The position numbers and the translations under genes are program-made. Below are positions 7,197-14,072 of a DNA stretch of 29,447 nucleotides, piece after piece; the first letter of the stretch is position 1, and each line of letters starts with the position of its first letter. The notes under the pieces were generated by a model that was not told where the DNA came from, searched no databases, and was given only the letters and a program-made list of their open reading frames with translations. Source of the DNA: Sphingomonadaceae bacterium. Lineage in GTDB: Bacteria; Pseudomonadota; Alphaproteobacteria; Sphingomonadales; Sphingomonadaceae. The stretch covers positions 1 to 29,447 of the forward strand of contig JACVCM010000037.1 of assembly GCA_016742125.1 (NCBI GenBank), given 5' to 3'.

Positions 7197-8172
7197 CTAA
7201 TCGGTACCGGGCGCCCATGCTTCGAAATGTGTCGCCGCCTTGGCATCGCGTGTGGTGACCAGATAGTCGAAACCGTTGAGCACGAAGCGGGCCAGCTCGG
7301 TTAATTCACGTTTCTGCTTGCCTGTCATCCGATAGCGGAGGGCAGCAAGCGGTATCAGCACGTGACCGGTTGCACCGATGGCGTCGGGGGCAACATTGGC
7401 AGCGGCCAGCAGAGCAGCCATCCCCTCATCTTTGTAGTTTTTCACGGAGGTTACTCCCGTTTCGGACGGACCGAACGAGCGAACCGACCCGCCGATCGGA
7501 ATATAGGCGATGTGCAGCGACCGCTTGCCATTTGCAGCCGCCAGTCCGGGCAAAATGGAACCTAGATCATAAATACCGACCGGCGTCGTCCCCCGCCCCA
7601 GATGATAGGCGCCCATTTACAACATTAAGCGCGGCGCCCGGCCCGCCTTGCGGTACTGGTCCAGAAAATATCGTTGCATCAGCGCGCTGCGAAACTCGTT
7701 CGACGCCTGATACGCGCCCTGATTATTCAGCTGATAGATCTCTGCGCTTTCGGCAAAGGCCTCGATCAACGACAATGCTTCCCGGTCATCGCCAAATTTG
7801 CTGGCGACATCCTCCAAATCGTCGCGCCGCACCTTGCCAAGCCATGCGTCGTCAAAGGCCAGCTTGCTCAATGCGTCCCGCCAACCCGTCTAGCAGGATC
7901 ATCGGAGCACCCATGAACTCCTGATCAATACCCCACAGCCGCGACTTGCCCCCTTTGTCGAAGAAGTCGGCAGCCAGCATGCTATCCTCCACGTTGCTGG
8001 TGAAGGGCATGGCCAGCCCCTTGCCTTTCATTGCAGCGGCAATTGACCGCAGACCCTCATCCATCGGCTTTTTCGCGAACTGCTGTTGCAGCCACTTTGC
8101 CGCAAACGGACCAATTTCGGCAGCATGGAAAACAGGCCGTTTCATGTTCCCCATCGGCTGCCTGCCATGCAT
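7197..8172 (-). pseudogene. Broken gene: frameshift plus in-frame stop
   Basis: Three open segments read as one protein. Segment A (8172 to about 7872) ends DGLAGR before drifting out of frame. Segment B (7871-7620) continues in another frame from ALSKLAFDDAWLGKV, a net one-base shift near 7872-7885. B then meets TAA (7619-7617), immediately followed in the same frame by segment C, MGAYHLGRGTTPVG, to 7197. The sequence RLML-stop-MGAYHLGRG reads naturally if the stop replaced a sense codon. There is no signal peptide or normal N-terminus, and segment A begins only 9 nt after the stop of the upstream gene, so the 5' end may be missing too. I do not recognise the family with confidence; the layout loosely recalls erythromycin-esterase/ChaN-like proteins. 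The alternative, three small coupled genes, seems less likely. Confidence 0.7.
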
Positions 8173-8181
8173 TACTAATGC

Positions 8182-8439
8182 TCAGTTCTTATCCCCTTTT
8201 CGCCATTTCCAGCCGCCGTCTGTCCGCGCGGCGTAGATGGGCATGGGCGCAAATGCGACCAGCAGGATCACCGGCAGCAGAATGACGGGCTGGTTGCCCA
8301 ACAGCAAAGCCAGGCCGACGATTATCGCCAGGTGGGTAACAAGCAAAACCCACCCCTGCCATTTGCACGGCCATCCCGCGCCATAGCCAAAGCGCTTGGC
8401 CCTGAACCAGGGGCCTTCGTCCTTGAACAAATGAAGCAT
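8182..8439 (-). CDS. Small two-helix membrane protein
   Basis: An 85-residue protein with a polar N-terminus (LHLFKDEGPWFRAKRFGYGAGWPCKWQGW), two adjacent hydrophobic helices (about residues 30-48 and 53-69) and a basic C-terminal tail. I know no function for it. The start at ATG 8439 is well supported: AAGGAG lies 7 nt upstream, inside the last codons of the Arc-type gene, and the two genes are separated by one base, so translation is coupled. An upstream in-frame start at 8481 exists but lies inside the Arc gene and is less likely. The tight link to an SPFH protein and a ribbon-helix-helix regulator suggests work at the membrane with the SPFH protein (inference). Confidence 0.8.
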   Translation of the reverse strand: MLHLFKDEGPWFRAKRFGYGAGWPCKWQGWVLLVTHLAIIVGLALLLGNQPVILLPVILLVAFAPMPIYAARTDGGWKWRKGDKN

Positions 8440-8440
8440 T

Positions 8441-8641
8441 CTAGTTCTCCTTTGCAGGGCGCCCGCGCTTGGGTTTTTCACTGACCCCTACCTTAACCCC
8501 GCGTCTGGCGAGCGCCTCGCGCAGCAGACATTCTATTTCGGCGTTGGCGCTGCGCAAATCGGTCGCTGCCGCCCGCTCGACCGCCGCGAACAATGCGGGG
8601 TCGAGACGGAGCGGGAAGGCCTTTTTCGCAGGGGCGGGCAA
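8441..8641 (-). CDS. Arc-type ribbon-helix-helix DNA-binding protein with AT-hook-like tail
   Basis: A 66-residue protein. FPLRLDPALFAAVERAAATDLRSANAEIECLLREAL (9-44) has the beta-strand, helix, turn, helix order of Arc/MetJ/CopG-type ribbon-helix-helix proteins, which dimerise and insert the strand pair in the DNA major groove. The C-terminal PKRGRPAKEN contains the GRP core of an AT-hook. The start appears to be TTG 8641, 10 nt after the SPFH stop; the ATG at 8646 is out of frame. As a gene inside the unit it may autoregulate, and the AT-rich 20-bp palindrome at 9571 is the natural candidate operator (inference). An antitoxin role is possible, but no toxin-like partner is seen. Confidence 0.85.
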   Translation of the reverse strand: MPAPAKKAFPLRLDPALFAAVERAAATDLRSANAEIECLLREALARRGVKVGVSEKPKRGRPAKEN

Positions 8642-8651
8642 CGCATCGACC

Positions 8652-9557
8652 CTAGGTATATAGCGTGCCGGTGTTCACCACAGGCTGGGTGTCGCGTTCG
8701 CCGCACAGGACGACCATCAGGTTCGACACCATCGCCGCGCGGCGTTCGTCGTCGAGTTCGACCACATTCTTCGCCGACAGCATTTCGAGCGCCATTTCGA
8801 CCATGCCGACTGCGCCTTCAACCAGGGTTTTGCGCGCGGCGACAACCGCTTCAGCCTGCTGGCGACGGAGCATCGCGCCCGCAATTTCCTGCGCATAGGC
8901 AAGATGGGTAAAGCCGCATTCGTCGACGGTGATGCCCGCGACCCGCAGCCGCTCCATCAGCTCCATCCGCAGTTCGCCGCCCACCTGATCATGATTCCCC
9001 CGAAGGGTAACCTCCTGGTGCGTGAAATCGTCATAGGGGTAGCACGCGCCGATCGTGCGGACCGCGGCCTCAATCTGCGCAACCACAAATGCCTTGTAAT
9101 CGTCAACATCGTACAGCGCCTGGGCCGTGTCGGTCACGCGCCATACGACCTGAGCGGCCATCTCGATGGGGTTGCCGCGCAAATCGTTGACCTTGATCTT
9201 TTCGGAAATCAGGTTGTTGGCACGCAAGCTGACTTTTGCCTTGCCAATCCACGGCCAGACCCAGCGCAGGCCTTCGTTGCGATCCGTCCCGCGATAGGCG
9301 CCGAACAGGGTCAATGCGACGCCCTGGTTAGGCTGGATCATGTAGAAACCGATGGAAACGAACAGAAAGAGGAAGCTACTGAGGCCAAGGCTGAATATGG
9401 CCGACACAACGCCGCCATCGCTGGCAATGACCTGGGACAAAGCCCAGCCGAACCAGCCTATGATGAGCAGCATCAGAAACAGCATGGCATAGCCATTGAA
9501 GCTGCTCGCCACCGTTTCGCTGCTGGCATTCAGATTTTTGTTCGAACCTTCATCCAT
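8652..9557 (-). CDS. SPFH/Band 7 (stomatin-like) membrane protein
   Basis: A 301-residue protein. Two hydrophobic segments (about 24-45 and 52-74) anchor it in the membrane, followed by an SPFH domain from FYMIQPNQGVALTLFGAYRGT through the conserved strand NPIEMAAQVVWRVTDTAQALYDVDDYKAFV and the helical region with GITVDECGFTHLAYAQEIAGAMLRRQQAEAVVAARKTLVEGAV, then a C-terminal helix-rich tail. SPFH proteins assemble into large rings or microdomains that organise membrane proteins, often proteases. Start ATG 9557 has GGGAGG about 7 nt upstream. It leads the unit with the Arc-type and small membrane protein genes. The exact role of this subgroup is not known to me. Confidence 0.92.
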   Translation of the reverse strand: MDEGSNKNLNASSETVASSFNGYAMLFLMLLIIGWFGWALSQVIASDGGVVSAIFSLGLSSFLFLFVSIGFYMIQPNQGVALTLFGAYRGTDRNEGLRWVWPWIGKAKVSLRANNLISEKIKVNDLRGNPIEMAAQVVWRVTDTAQALYDVDDYKAFVVAQIEAAVRTIGACYPYDDFTHQEVTLRGNHDQVGGELRMELMERLRVAGITVDECGFTHLAYAQEIAGAMLRRQQAEAVVAARKTLVEGAVGMVEMALEMLSAKNVVELDDERRAAMVSNLMVVLCGERDTQPVVNTGTLYT

Positions 9558-9570
9558 CGGAACCTCCCGT

Positions 9571-9590
9571 TAAATATGATATCATATTTA
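9571..9590. promoter_or_regulatory. Perfect 20-bp AT-rich palindrome, candidate operator
   Basis: TAAATATGATATCATATTTA at 9571-9590 is a perfect palindrome, 14 bases upstream of the SPFH start codon (minus strand) and in the divergent region facing the zinc-ribbon gene. Its position over the expected promoter/leader of the SPFH unit suggests a binding site for a dimeric repressor, perhaps the unit's own Arc-type protein. This assignment is inference; the palindrome itself is seen directly. A second small inverted repeat, TGCGATT/AATCGCA, lies next to it at 9601-9624. Confidence 0.7.
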
Positions 9591-9733
9591 TATCGGCTTT
9601 TGCGATTCGGGAAGCGAAATCGCAATTTCCTGCAAACATTCATGGCCGATTCATGTTATATATCTCAATTGGTCGACAGAAAAAAACGACTGGTCGCATC
9701 AAATCTCTCCCAGTCCATTTGATGGAGCCGAAC

Positions 9734-9985
9734 ATGTTATTGAAAAACACCAGCTATGCAGGGAACCCGCCGGACCGACTCATGGCGGCCCGCGGGTTCA
9801 TGCCGCTCTACCATGGCGATACGGTCAATCACTGTCCCGGATGCGGGCGAACGCACTGGCATATCGGCCGCGCGACAGCCGAATGCGCCTTTTGCGAAAC
9901 CGCATTGCCGCTTGCGGTCACCTCGTCACAACCGCCCGAACCGATATTCTGGTCCCGGGGCAGCGCGACTGCTGTAGCGGCCTGA
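9734..9985 (+). CDS. Small zinc-ribbon protein
   Basis: An 83-residue protein with one clear feature: HCPGCGRTHWHIGRATAECAFCETAL, two CxxC knuckles 15 residues apart, as in rubredoxin-type zinc ribbons. The N-terminal part is NTSYAGNPPDRLMAARGFMPLYHGDTVNH and the C-terminal tail is proline-rich and probably disordered. No catalytic domain is visible; it may bind zinc for a protein or nucleic-acid contact. ATG 9734 is preferred because TGGAG lies 6 nt upstream; ATG 9722 is the alternative, and the reading frame is open back to 9653. It is divergent from the SPFH unit and convergent with the dehalogenase gene, whose stop is 10 nt away. Confidence 0.75.
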   Translation: MLLKNTSYAGNPPDRLMAARGFMPLYHGDTVNHCPGCGRTHWHIGRATAECAFCETALPLAVTSSQPPEPIFWSRGSATAVAA

Positions 9986-9995
9986 AGCCCAGGCT

Positions 9996-10904
9996 TTAAA
10001 GGTCGCCAAAATACTCAAGTGCAGCCCGGGCGATTGGCTCGCCCCATTCCTGCACGAAATGGCCGCCGTCCGCGATCTCCATCGGCGGCGGGCAGCCGCG
10101 AATGAGTCTGTGCAGGCTCATCATCGCCGGGGGTCCGAGTACTGGATCGGCCATACCGATGGCCATAAAGCTCTTGCCCGAAAACTCCTCCGACCAGAAG
10201 CGCGCGGCAGCGATGCTGACATCGACCCCCTCCATGTCGGGTTCGACGGGGACCAGTGCCGGAAAGATCTGTGCCCCGGCCTTATATTCAGGACCGGGAT
10301 AAGGGGCATCATAAGCCGCTATTTCGGCAGGGCTGAGATGCGGTGTCCCGCGCGCTATCAATGCTGCTATCGGAAGGTCGGGCGTGGATAGCGCATAATT
10401 TTTCCAGGCTTTGAAACCGTCGGTCATTCCCCGCCCAAGCCCGAGCCCCGTATTCATGACGATCAGCCGCTCAAGACGTGATCGGAAGGCATCATCTACC
10501 GGAAGCGTCAACCCCAGCAGGCCACCCCAATCCTGCACCACCAGGGTGATGTTTTTAAGGTCCAGCCGCTCGACCAGCGCCAGCAGATAGTTGCGGTGGA
10601 AATGAAAACTATAGTCCGATTGCCTGATCGGCTTGTCCGATCGGCCGAACCCCAGCAGGTCGGGCGCCACGACCCGCGCCCCGCTGTCGAGAAAGATAGG
10701 AATCATCCGCCGATAGAGGAAGGACCAGCTCGGCTCGCCATGCAGGCACAGGAAGGTGCGGGTAGCGTCCGCGGGTCCTGCATCGACATAAGCGATGCGC
10801 AGACCTTCATAGCCCGGCAGGTCGTCGATATAGCCGACCGGAAAATCGAAATCGGGTATATCCGCAAAGCGCGCTTCAGGGGTACGCAATGCCTCGATGG
10901 TCAT
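9996..10904 (-). CDS. Haloalkane dehalogenase (HLD-I type alpha/beta hydrolase)
   Basis: A 302-residue alpha/beta hydrolase with the catalytic set of haloalkane dehalogenases. The oxyanion motif is HGEP (55-58), the nucleophile is Asp125 followed by the halide-binding Trp126 (VVQDWGG), a second Trp (167, FKAWKNY) is in the position used by subfamily HLD-I (DhlA/DhmA-like), the acid is Asp253 (GMADPV) and the base is His282 (GGHF). These enzymes cleave carbon-halogen bonds hydrolytically to an alcohol and halide, in the cytoplasm, without cofactors. An epoxide hydrolase is a less likely alternative because HGEP and DW are dehalogenase features. Its ATG overlaps the TetR stop as ATGA, so the regulator and enzyme are translated together. 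Natural substrate is unknown. Confidence 0.88.
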   Translation of the reverse strand: MTIEALRTPEARFADIPDFDFPVGYIDDLPGYEGLRIAYVDAGPADATRTFLCLHGEPSWSFLYRRMIPIFLDSGARVVAPDLLGFGRSDKPIRQSDYSFHFHRNYLLALVERLDLKNITLVVQDWGGLLGLTLPVDDAFRSRLERLIVMNTGLGLGRGMTDGFKAWKNYALSTPDLPIAALIARGTPHLSPAEIAAYDAPYPGPEYKAGAQIFPALVPVEPDMEGVDVSIAAARFWSEEFSGKSFMAIGMADPVLGPPAMMSLHRLIRGCPPPMEIADGGHFVQEWGEPIARAALEYFGDL

Positions 10905-11500
10905 GACAATCTCCTTTTGGGTCCGTTGATGAGCAAACGCAGGGCTTCTACGAGGGCATCTTTGTCGATACCTTCTTCGCCGCGCGCAATAGCAAATCCA
11001 GCCGCGTTCATGGCGCCCAGCAGCAGGATCGCAACCGGCTTGACCGGCTGATCGGCGATCAGCCCTTCGGCCATCAGGGCGCGCGTTCCGGCCATCACGG
11101 TTTTGAGACCCAGCCGCGAGTCAACTTCGCGCCATTTGTCCTCACCCAAGACTACGGGGGCTTCGACGAACACGATCCGATGGAAGTCACGCTGCTCGGC
11201 AAAATCAAGCGATGAACGAACGCCGGCCAGAAATGTTTCCAAAGTGCCAAGTCCAAATTCCGGTCTCGACGCCGCCTTGGCCTGTGCATCAAGCTGCAGC
11301 TCAAGTGCCTCGAACACCTTTTCGAACAGGTCGAGCTTGGATTGGAAATGGTGGAACATGGCGCCCACGGTCACACCCGCTGCGGCGGAAATCTCGCGTG
11401 CCGATGTCGCTGCATAGCCTTGCCTGGCAAAGAGTTCCTGCGCCTTTGCCAATATCAGGGCGCGGGTCTGGGCCGCATCCTGTGCATTCCGTTTAGCCAT
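10901..11500 (-). CDS. TetR family transcriptional regulator
   Basis: A 199-residue TetR-type repressor. The N-terminal helix-turn-helix is TRALILAKAQELFARQGYAATSAREISAAAGVTVGAMFHHFQSKLDLFEKVF (about 12-63), the standard TetR_N signature. The C-terminal ligand domain is divergent, as usual. The start is placed at ATG 11500 (MAKRNAQDA); the frame is open to 11542, but the extra residues are not typical. It is upstream of, and overlaps by 4 nt, the haloalkane dehalogenase gene, so it probably controls that enzyme and itself in response to a substrate-like ligand (inference). A 17-bp imperfect palindrome 41 nt upstream of its start is a candidate operator. Confidence 0.93.
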   Translation of the reverse strand: MAKRNAQDAAQTRALILAKAQELFARQGYAATSAREISAAAGVTVGAMFHHFQSKLDLFEKVFEALELQLDAQAKAASRPEFGLGTLETFLAGVRSSLDFAEQRDFHRIVFVEAPVVLGEDKWREVDSRLGLKTVMAGTRALMAEGLIADQPVKPVAILLLGAMNAAGFAIARGEEGIDKDALVEALRLLINGPKRRLS

Positions 11501-11530
11501 TGACCGATCTGACCGCCGATATGATGTTTC

Positions 11531-11558
11531 TTGACTCCACACATATCATTGTTATGTA
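11531..11558 (+). promoter_or_regulatory. Sigma-70-like promoter reading away from tetR
   Basis: TTGACT (11531-11536), a 16-nt spacer and TATGTA (11553-11558) resemble -35 and -10 boxes on the plus strand. Transcription would begin near 11565 and run into the non-coding stretch that ends at the terminator at 11668-11706. Promoter prediction by eye is weak evidence. Confidence 0.4.
11541..11557. promoter_or_regulatory. Imperfect palindrome, candidate TetR operator
   Basis: ACATATCATTGTTATGT (11541-11557) pairs at seven of eight positions around a central T. It is 41 nt upstream of the TetR start and lies between the -35-like and -10-like boxes of the plus-strand promoter candidate, so one bound dimer could control both directions. 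Operator role is inferred. Confidence 0.45.
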
Positions 11559-11565
11559 AATCGGA

Positions 11566-11706
11566 TAGTGAAAAGAATCGGGTGTGGGGGCAAGCCCCGA
11601 ACAGGTGCGCCATCCCGACTTTAACAATGGCTGTCGGTGAATTGCGACCCCATCGGCAGGCATTCAGGCTCTCCTCTTTCCCGCAAAGAGGAGAGCATAT
11701 TTTTTT
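11566..11706 (+). ncRNA. Candidate small RNA with its own terminator
   Basis: About 140 nt on the plus strand lie between a promoter-like sequence (11531-11558) and a strong intrinsic terminator (11668-11706), with no convincing protein gene; the only plus-strand frame here (11531-11728) runs straight through the terminator and lacks coding character. Internal pairings are visible, for example GGGGGCAAGCCCC (11587-11599) and GCCAT/ATGGC. I do not recognise the family; alphaproteobacterial sRNAs such as the suhB family should be tested. The 5' end is a guess. Confidence 0.5.
11668..11706 (+). terminator. Strong rho-independent terminator
   Basis: GCTCTCCTCTTT (11668-11679) pairs perfectly with AAAGAGGAGAGC (11685-11696) around the loop CCCGC, followed by ATA and a run of seven T. 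The T-run is on the plus strand. No plus-strand protein gene precedes it: the nearest genes on both sides are on the minus strand. Confidence 0.9.
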
Positions 11707-11765
11707 CTGCAATACTACAGTTATTTAGCAACTGCCCGGCTGGCGCCGGGCCGTCATAATCCAGC

Positions 11766-13898
11766 TCAATCGCCAGTCGGAAAACCGCGCTTTTTCATGA
11801 TATATTTGACGTCGGGGTCGCGACCGCGGAATGCGCGATAGGCTTCTATCCGGTCGGTTTCATTCCCGGTTGCCAACAGCATCGACCGGAACCGCTCGGC
11901 TGTTTCCCTGTCCCAGACATCGCCTTTTTCGGTGAAGGCTGCCCATGTATCGGCATCCATCGTTTCCGACCACAGGTAGCTGTAATAGCCAGCGGAATAG
12001 CTGTCGCTGGAAAACAGGTGGTTGAACTGCGGCAGGCGGTGCCGCATCACCATTTCCTTGGGCATCCCGATTTCTGCCAACATATCCCGCTCGAACGCTG
12101 CAGGGTCGGCGACGGGGGTCGCACGATTGTGCAGCTTCATGTCCAGGATTGCGCTCGACAGATATTCGACAGTCGAAAAGCCCTGGTTGAACGTGTCGCT
12201 TGCCTTGATCTTTTCGACCATTGCCGCGGGGATAGGCTCACCGGTTTTGTAATGCTTGGCATAGGTGTTGAGGATATAGGGCGTCAGTAGCCAGTTCTCG
12301 TTCACCTGGCTCGGATATTCCACGAAATCGCGCGGCGTGCCTCCCAGGCCGGGCCACGTAATGTCATAGTTCAGATAATGAATTGCGTGGCCGAATTCAT
12401 GGAACAGCGTTGAGGCATCATCGATGCTGATCAGCGTGGGCGTGCCATCGGCGCCCGGCACGAAATTATTGTTGTTCGATGCCAGCACGATATCGTTTTT
12501 GCCGCCCAGCCTGTGCTGGCTGCGATAGGTGGTCATCCATGCGCCGGAGCGTTTGCCTGCGCGGGCGAAGTTGTCGAGGTAGAACAGACCGATGACCTTG
12601 CCGTCGCGCTTGACTTCGAACGTCCGCACATTGGGCTCGAACACCGGCACGGTACCCGTATTCTCGGTAAAGCTCATTCCATAAAGCTTGCCCGCCGCAT
12701 CGAACATGGCCGCGACCATATTGTCGAGCTGAAAATAGGGTTTGATCGCTTCCTGATCGAGATCATATTTTGCCTTGCGAACCTTCTCGGCGTAGAAGCG
12801 GTAATCCCAAGGTTCTATGGTGATGTTGTCGGTATTGGCGATGGCCTGCATATCGGCCACTTCCTCTTTCACCCGAGCCACGGCTGCGGGCCAGACCTTC
12901 ATCATCAGCTCCATGGCCCTGTCCGGATCCTTGGCCATGGTGTCCGCCATCCGGTAATGTGCATGGGTCGGGAAACCCAGAATTTGGGCGCGATCCTGCC
13001 GCAGTTTGAGAATTTCGGCTATCGTCGCGTTGGTGTCATTGGCATTGCCGTTGTCGCCACGCTTGGTAAACGCGCGCCAGACCTTTTCGCGCAAATCGCG
13101 CCGGGTCGAATTCTCGAGAAATGGCTGGACTGCCGAGCGGGTGTTGGCAACGGCCCAGCCCGGCTTGCCTTTCGATTTTGCTGCTGCCTGCATCGCGGCG
13201 ACGAAGCTTTCGGGCAAGCCCGCCAGATCAGCCTCGTCTGTCAACAATATGTAGGTTTCCTCGTCGGCCAGCACCTTTTCCGAAAAGGTCGAGAATTTCT
13301 TGGACAAGTCGGTCTCGATGGCAATAACCTGCGCCTTTTTCGCTGCGTCGAGCAGCGCGCCGTTGCGCACCAGTCCGTCATAGGTGCGCTCGAGCAGCCG
13401 CATTTGTTTGGCATCGAGGTTCAGTGAGGCGCGCTGATCGTAAAGATATTTGACCCGCTGGAAATAGCGCGCATCCAGTGTCAGTTCGGAGAAGAAAGCG
13501 CTGACCCTCGGTTCCCACTCGGCCTGTATCTTGCGGACTTCCGGGCTCGACAGGTTCGACGAATGCACACCCCAGATCGAGAACAGCCGCCCGATCTTTT
13601 CACCGGACAACTCGCTCGCGGTAATCGTATTGTCGAACGTAATCGGTCCCGGCGCTTCGAGCATGGCCTCGAATTCGGCCTTGGACGCGTCCATTGCCGC
13701 CTGGAATGCGGCCGGAAATTCCGATACCTTTACCTTGTCCCATGGCGGTACACCGTCATAGGGTCCGGTCCATTCCTTCAGCAACACTGGCTCGGCAGCC
13801 GCGGCCATCTTCATTTCCTTTGCATCAGCAACTGCAGTCATCATCGTACCACCCATTAACAGCGCCGCAGCGCCCGCCAGTAACTTCCCAGTTTTCAC
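11766..13898 (-). CDS. dcp: M3 family metallopeptidase (peptidyl-dipeptidase Dcp-like)
   Basis: A 710-residue zinc peptidase of the thimet/Dcp family (M3). The zinc motif HEFGH is at residues 500-504, with the third ligand Glu527 in FVEYPSQV, and DNFARAGKRSGAW and the C-terminal DSYSAGYYSYLWSE are family signatures. A signal peptide (residues 1-27, ending AVADA) points to the periplasm, where it would remove C-terminal dipeptides from short peptides. The start is GTG 13898 with AAGGAG 7 nt upstream. Length is close to the usual 680-720. It stands alone: the 174 nt up to the divergent gene at 14073 hold its promoter, with nothing else recognised there. Confidence 0.93.
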   Translation of the reverse strand: MKTGKLLAGAAALLMGGTMMTAVADAKEMKMAAAAEPVLLKEWTGPYDGVPPWDKVKVSEFPAAFQAAMDASKAEFEAMLEAPGPITFDNTITASELSGEKIGRLFSIWGVHSSNLSSPEVRKIQAEWEPRVSAFFSELTLDARYFQRVKYLYDQRASLNLDAKQMRLLERTYDGLVRNGALLDAAKKAQVIAIETDLSKKFSTFSEKVLADEETYILLTDEADLAGLPESFVAAMQAAAKSKGKPGWAVANTRSAVQPFLENSTRRDLREKVWRAFTKRGDNGNANDTNATIAEILKLRQDRAQILGFPTHAHYRMADTMAKDPDRAMELMMKVWPAAVARVKEEVADMQAIANTDNITIEPWDYRFYAEKVRKAKYDLDQEAIKPYFQLDNMVAAMFDAAGKLYGMSFTENTGTVPVFEPNVRTFEVKRDGKVIGLFYLDNFARAGKRSGAWMTTYRSQHRLGGKNDIVLASNNNNFVPGADGTPTLISIDDASTLFHEFGHAIHYLNYDITWPGLGGTPRDFVEYPSQVNENWLLTPYILNTYAKHYKTGEPIPAAMVEKIKASDTFNQGFSTVEYLSSAILDMKLHNRATPVADPAAFERDMLAEIGMPKEMVMRHRLPQFNHLFSSDSYSAGYYSYLWSETMDADTWAAFTEKGDVWDRETAERFRSMLLATGNETDRIEAYRAFRGRDPDVKYIMKKRGFPTGD

Positions 13899-14072
13899 AA
13901 TCCAACTCCTTAAACGGAAAGGCCGTCAGCCGTTCCTCGATGAATGCGGATTAGCGGCTTCCTCGGTCGCGCGCAAATGGCCAGTTTGGATAATGTCGGG
14001 TCCATAATGGAGATAAATTGCTGGCGGGCGCGAAAGCAGCTGGGCTAAGCACGCCCCAGAGGGAATGATGAT

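Noticed and set aside
8182..9557. Toxin-antitoxin module based on the Arc-type protein
   Set aside because: No toxin-like partner is adjacent; the neighbours are an SPFH scaffold and a membrane protein, so a transcription regulator fits better.
8904..9722. A 272-residue plus-strand frame antisense to the SPFH gene
   Set aside because: The SPFH protein on the minus strand has clear domain features; the antisense frame has none.
11531..11728. A 65-residue plus-strand frame across the small RNA candidate
   Set aside because: It runs through a strong terminator, has no ribosome binding site and its composition does not look coding.
12513..13427. A 304-residue plus-strand frame antisense to the M3 peptidase gene
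   Set aside because: The opposite strand encodes a complete M3 peptidase with HEFGH; the antisense frame has no recognisable motif or start signal.
13899..14072. Possible regulatory RNA or operator between the M3 peptidase and winged-helix genes
   Set aside because: Apart from the two ribosome binding sites I saw no convincing palindrome, riboswitch motif or terminator in these 174 bases.
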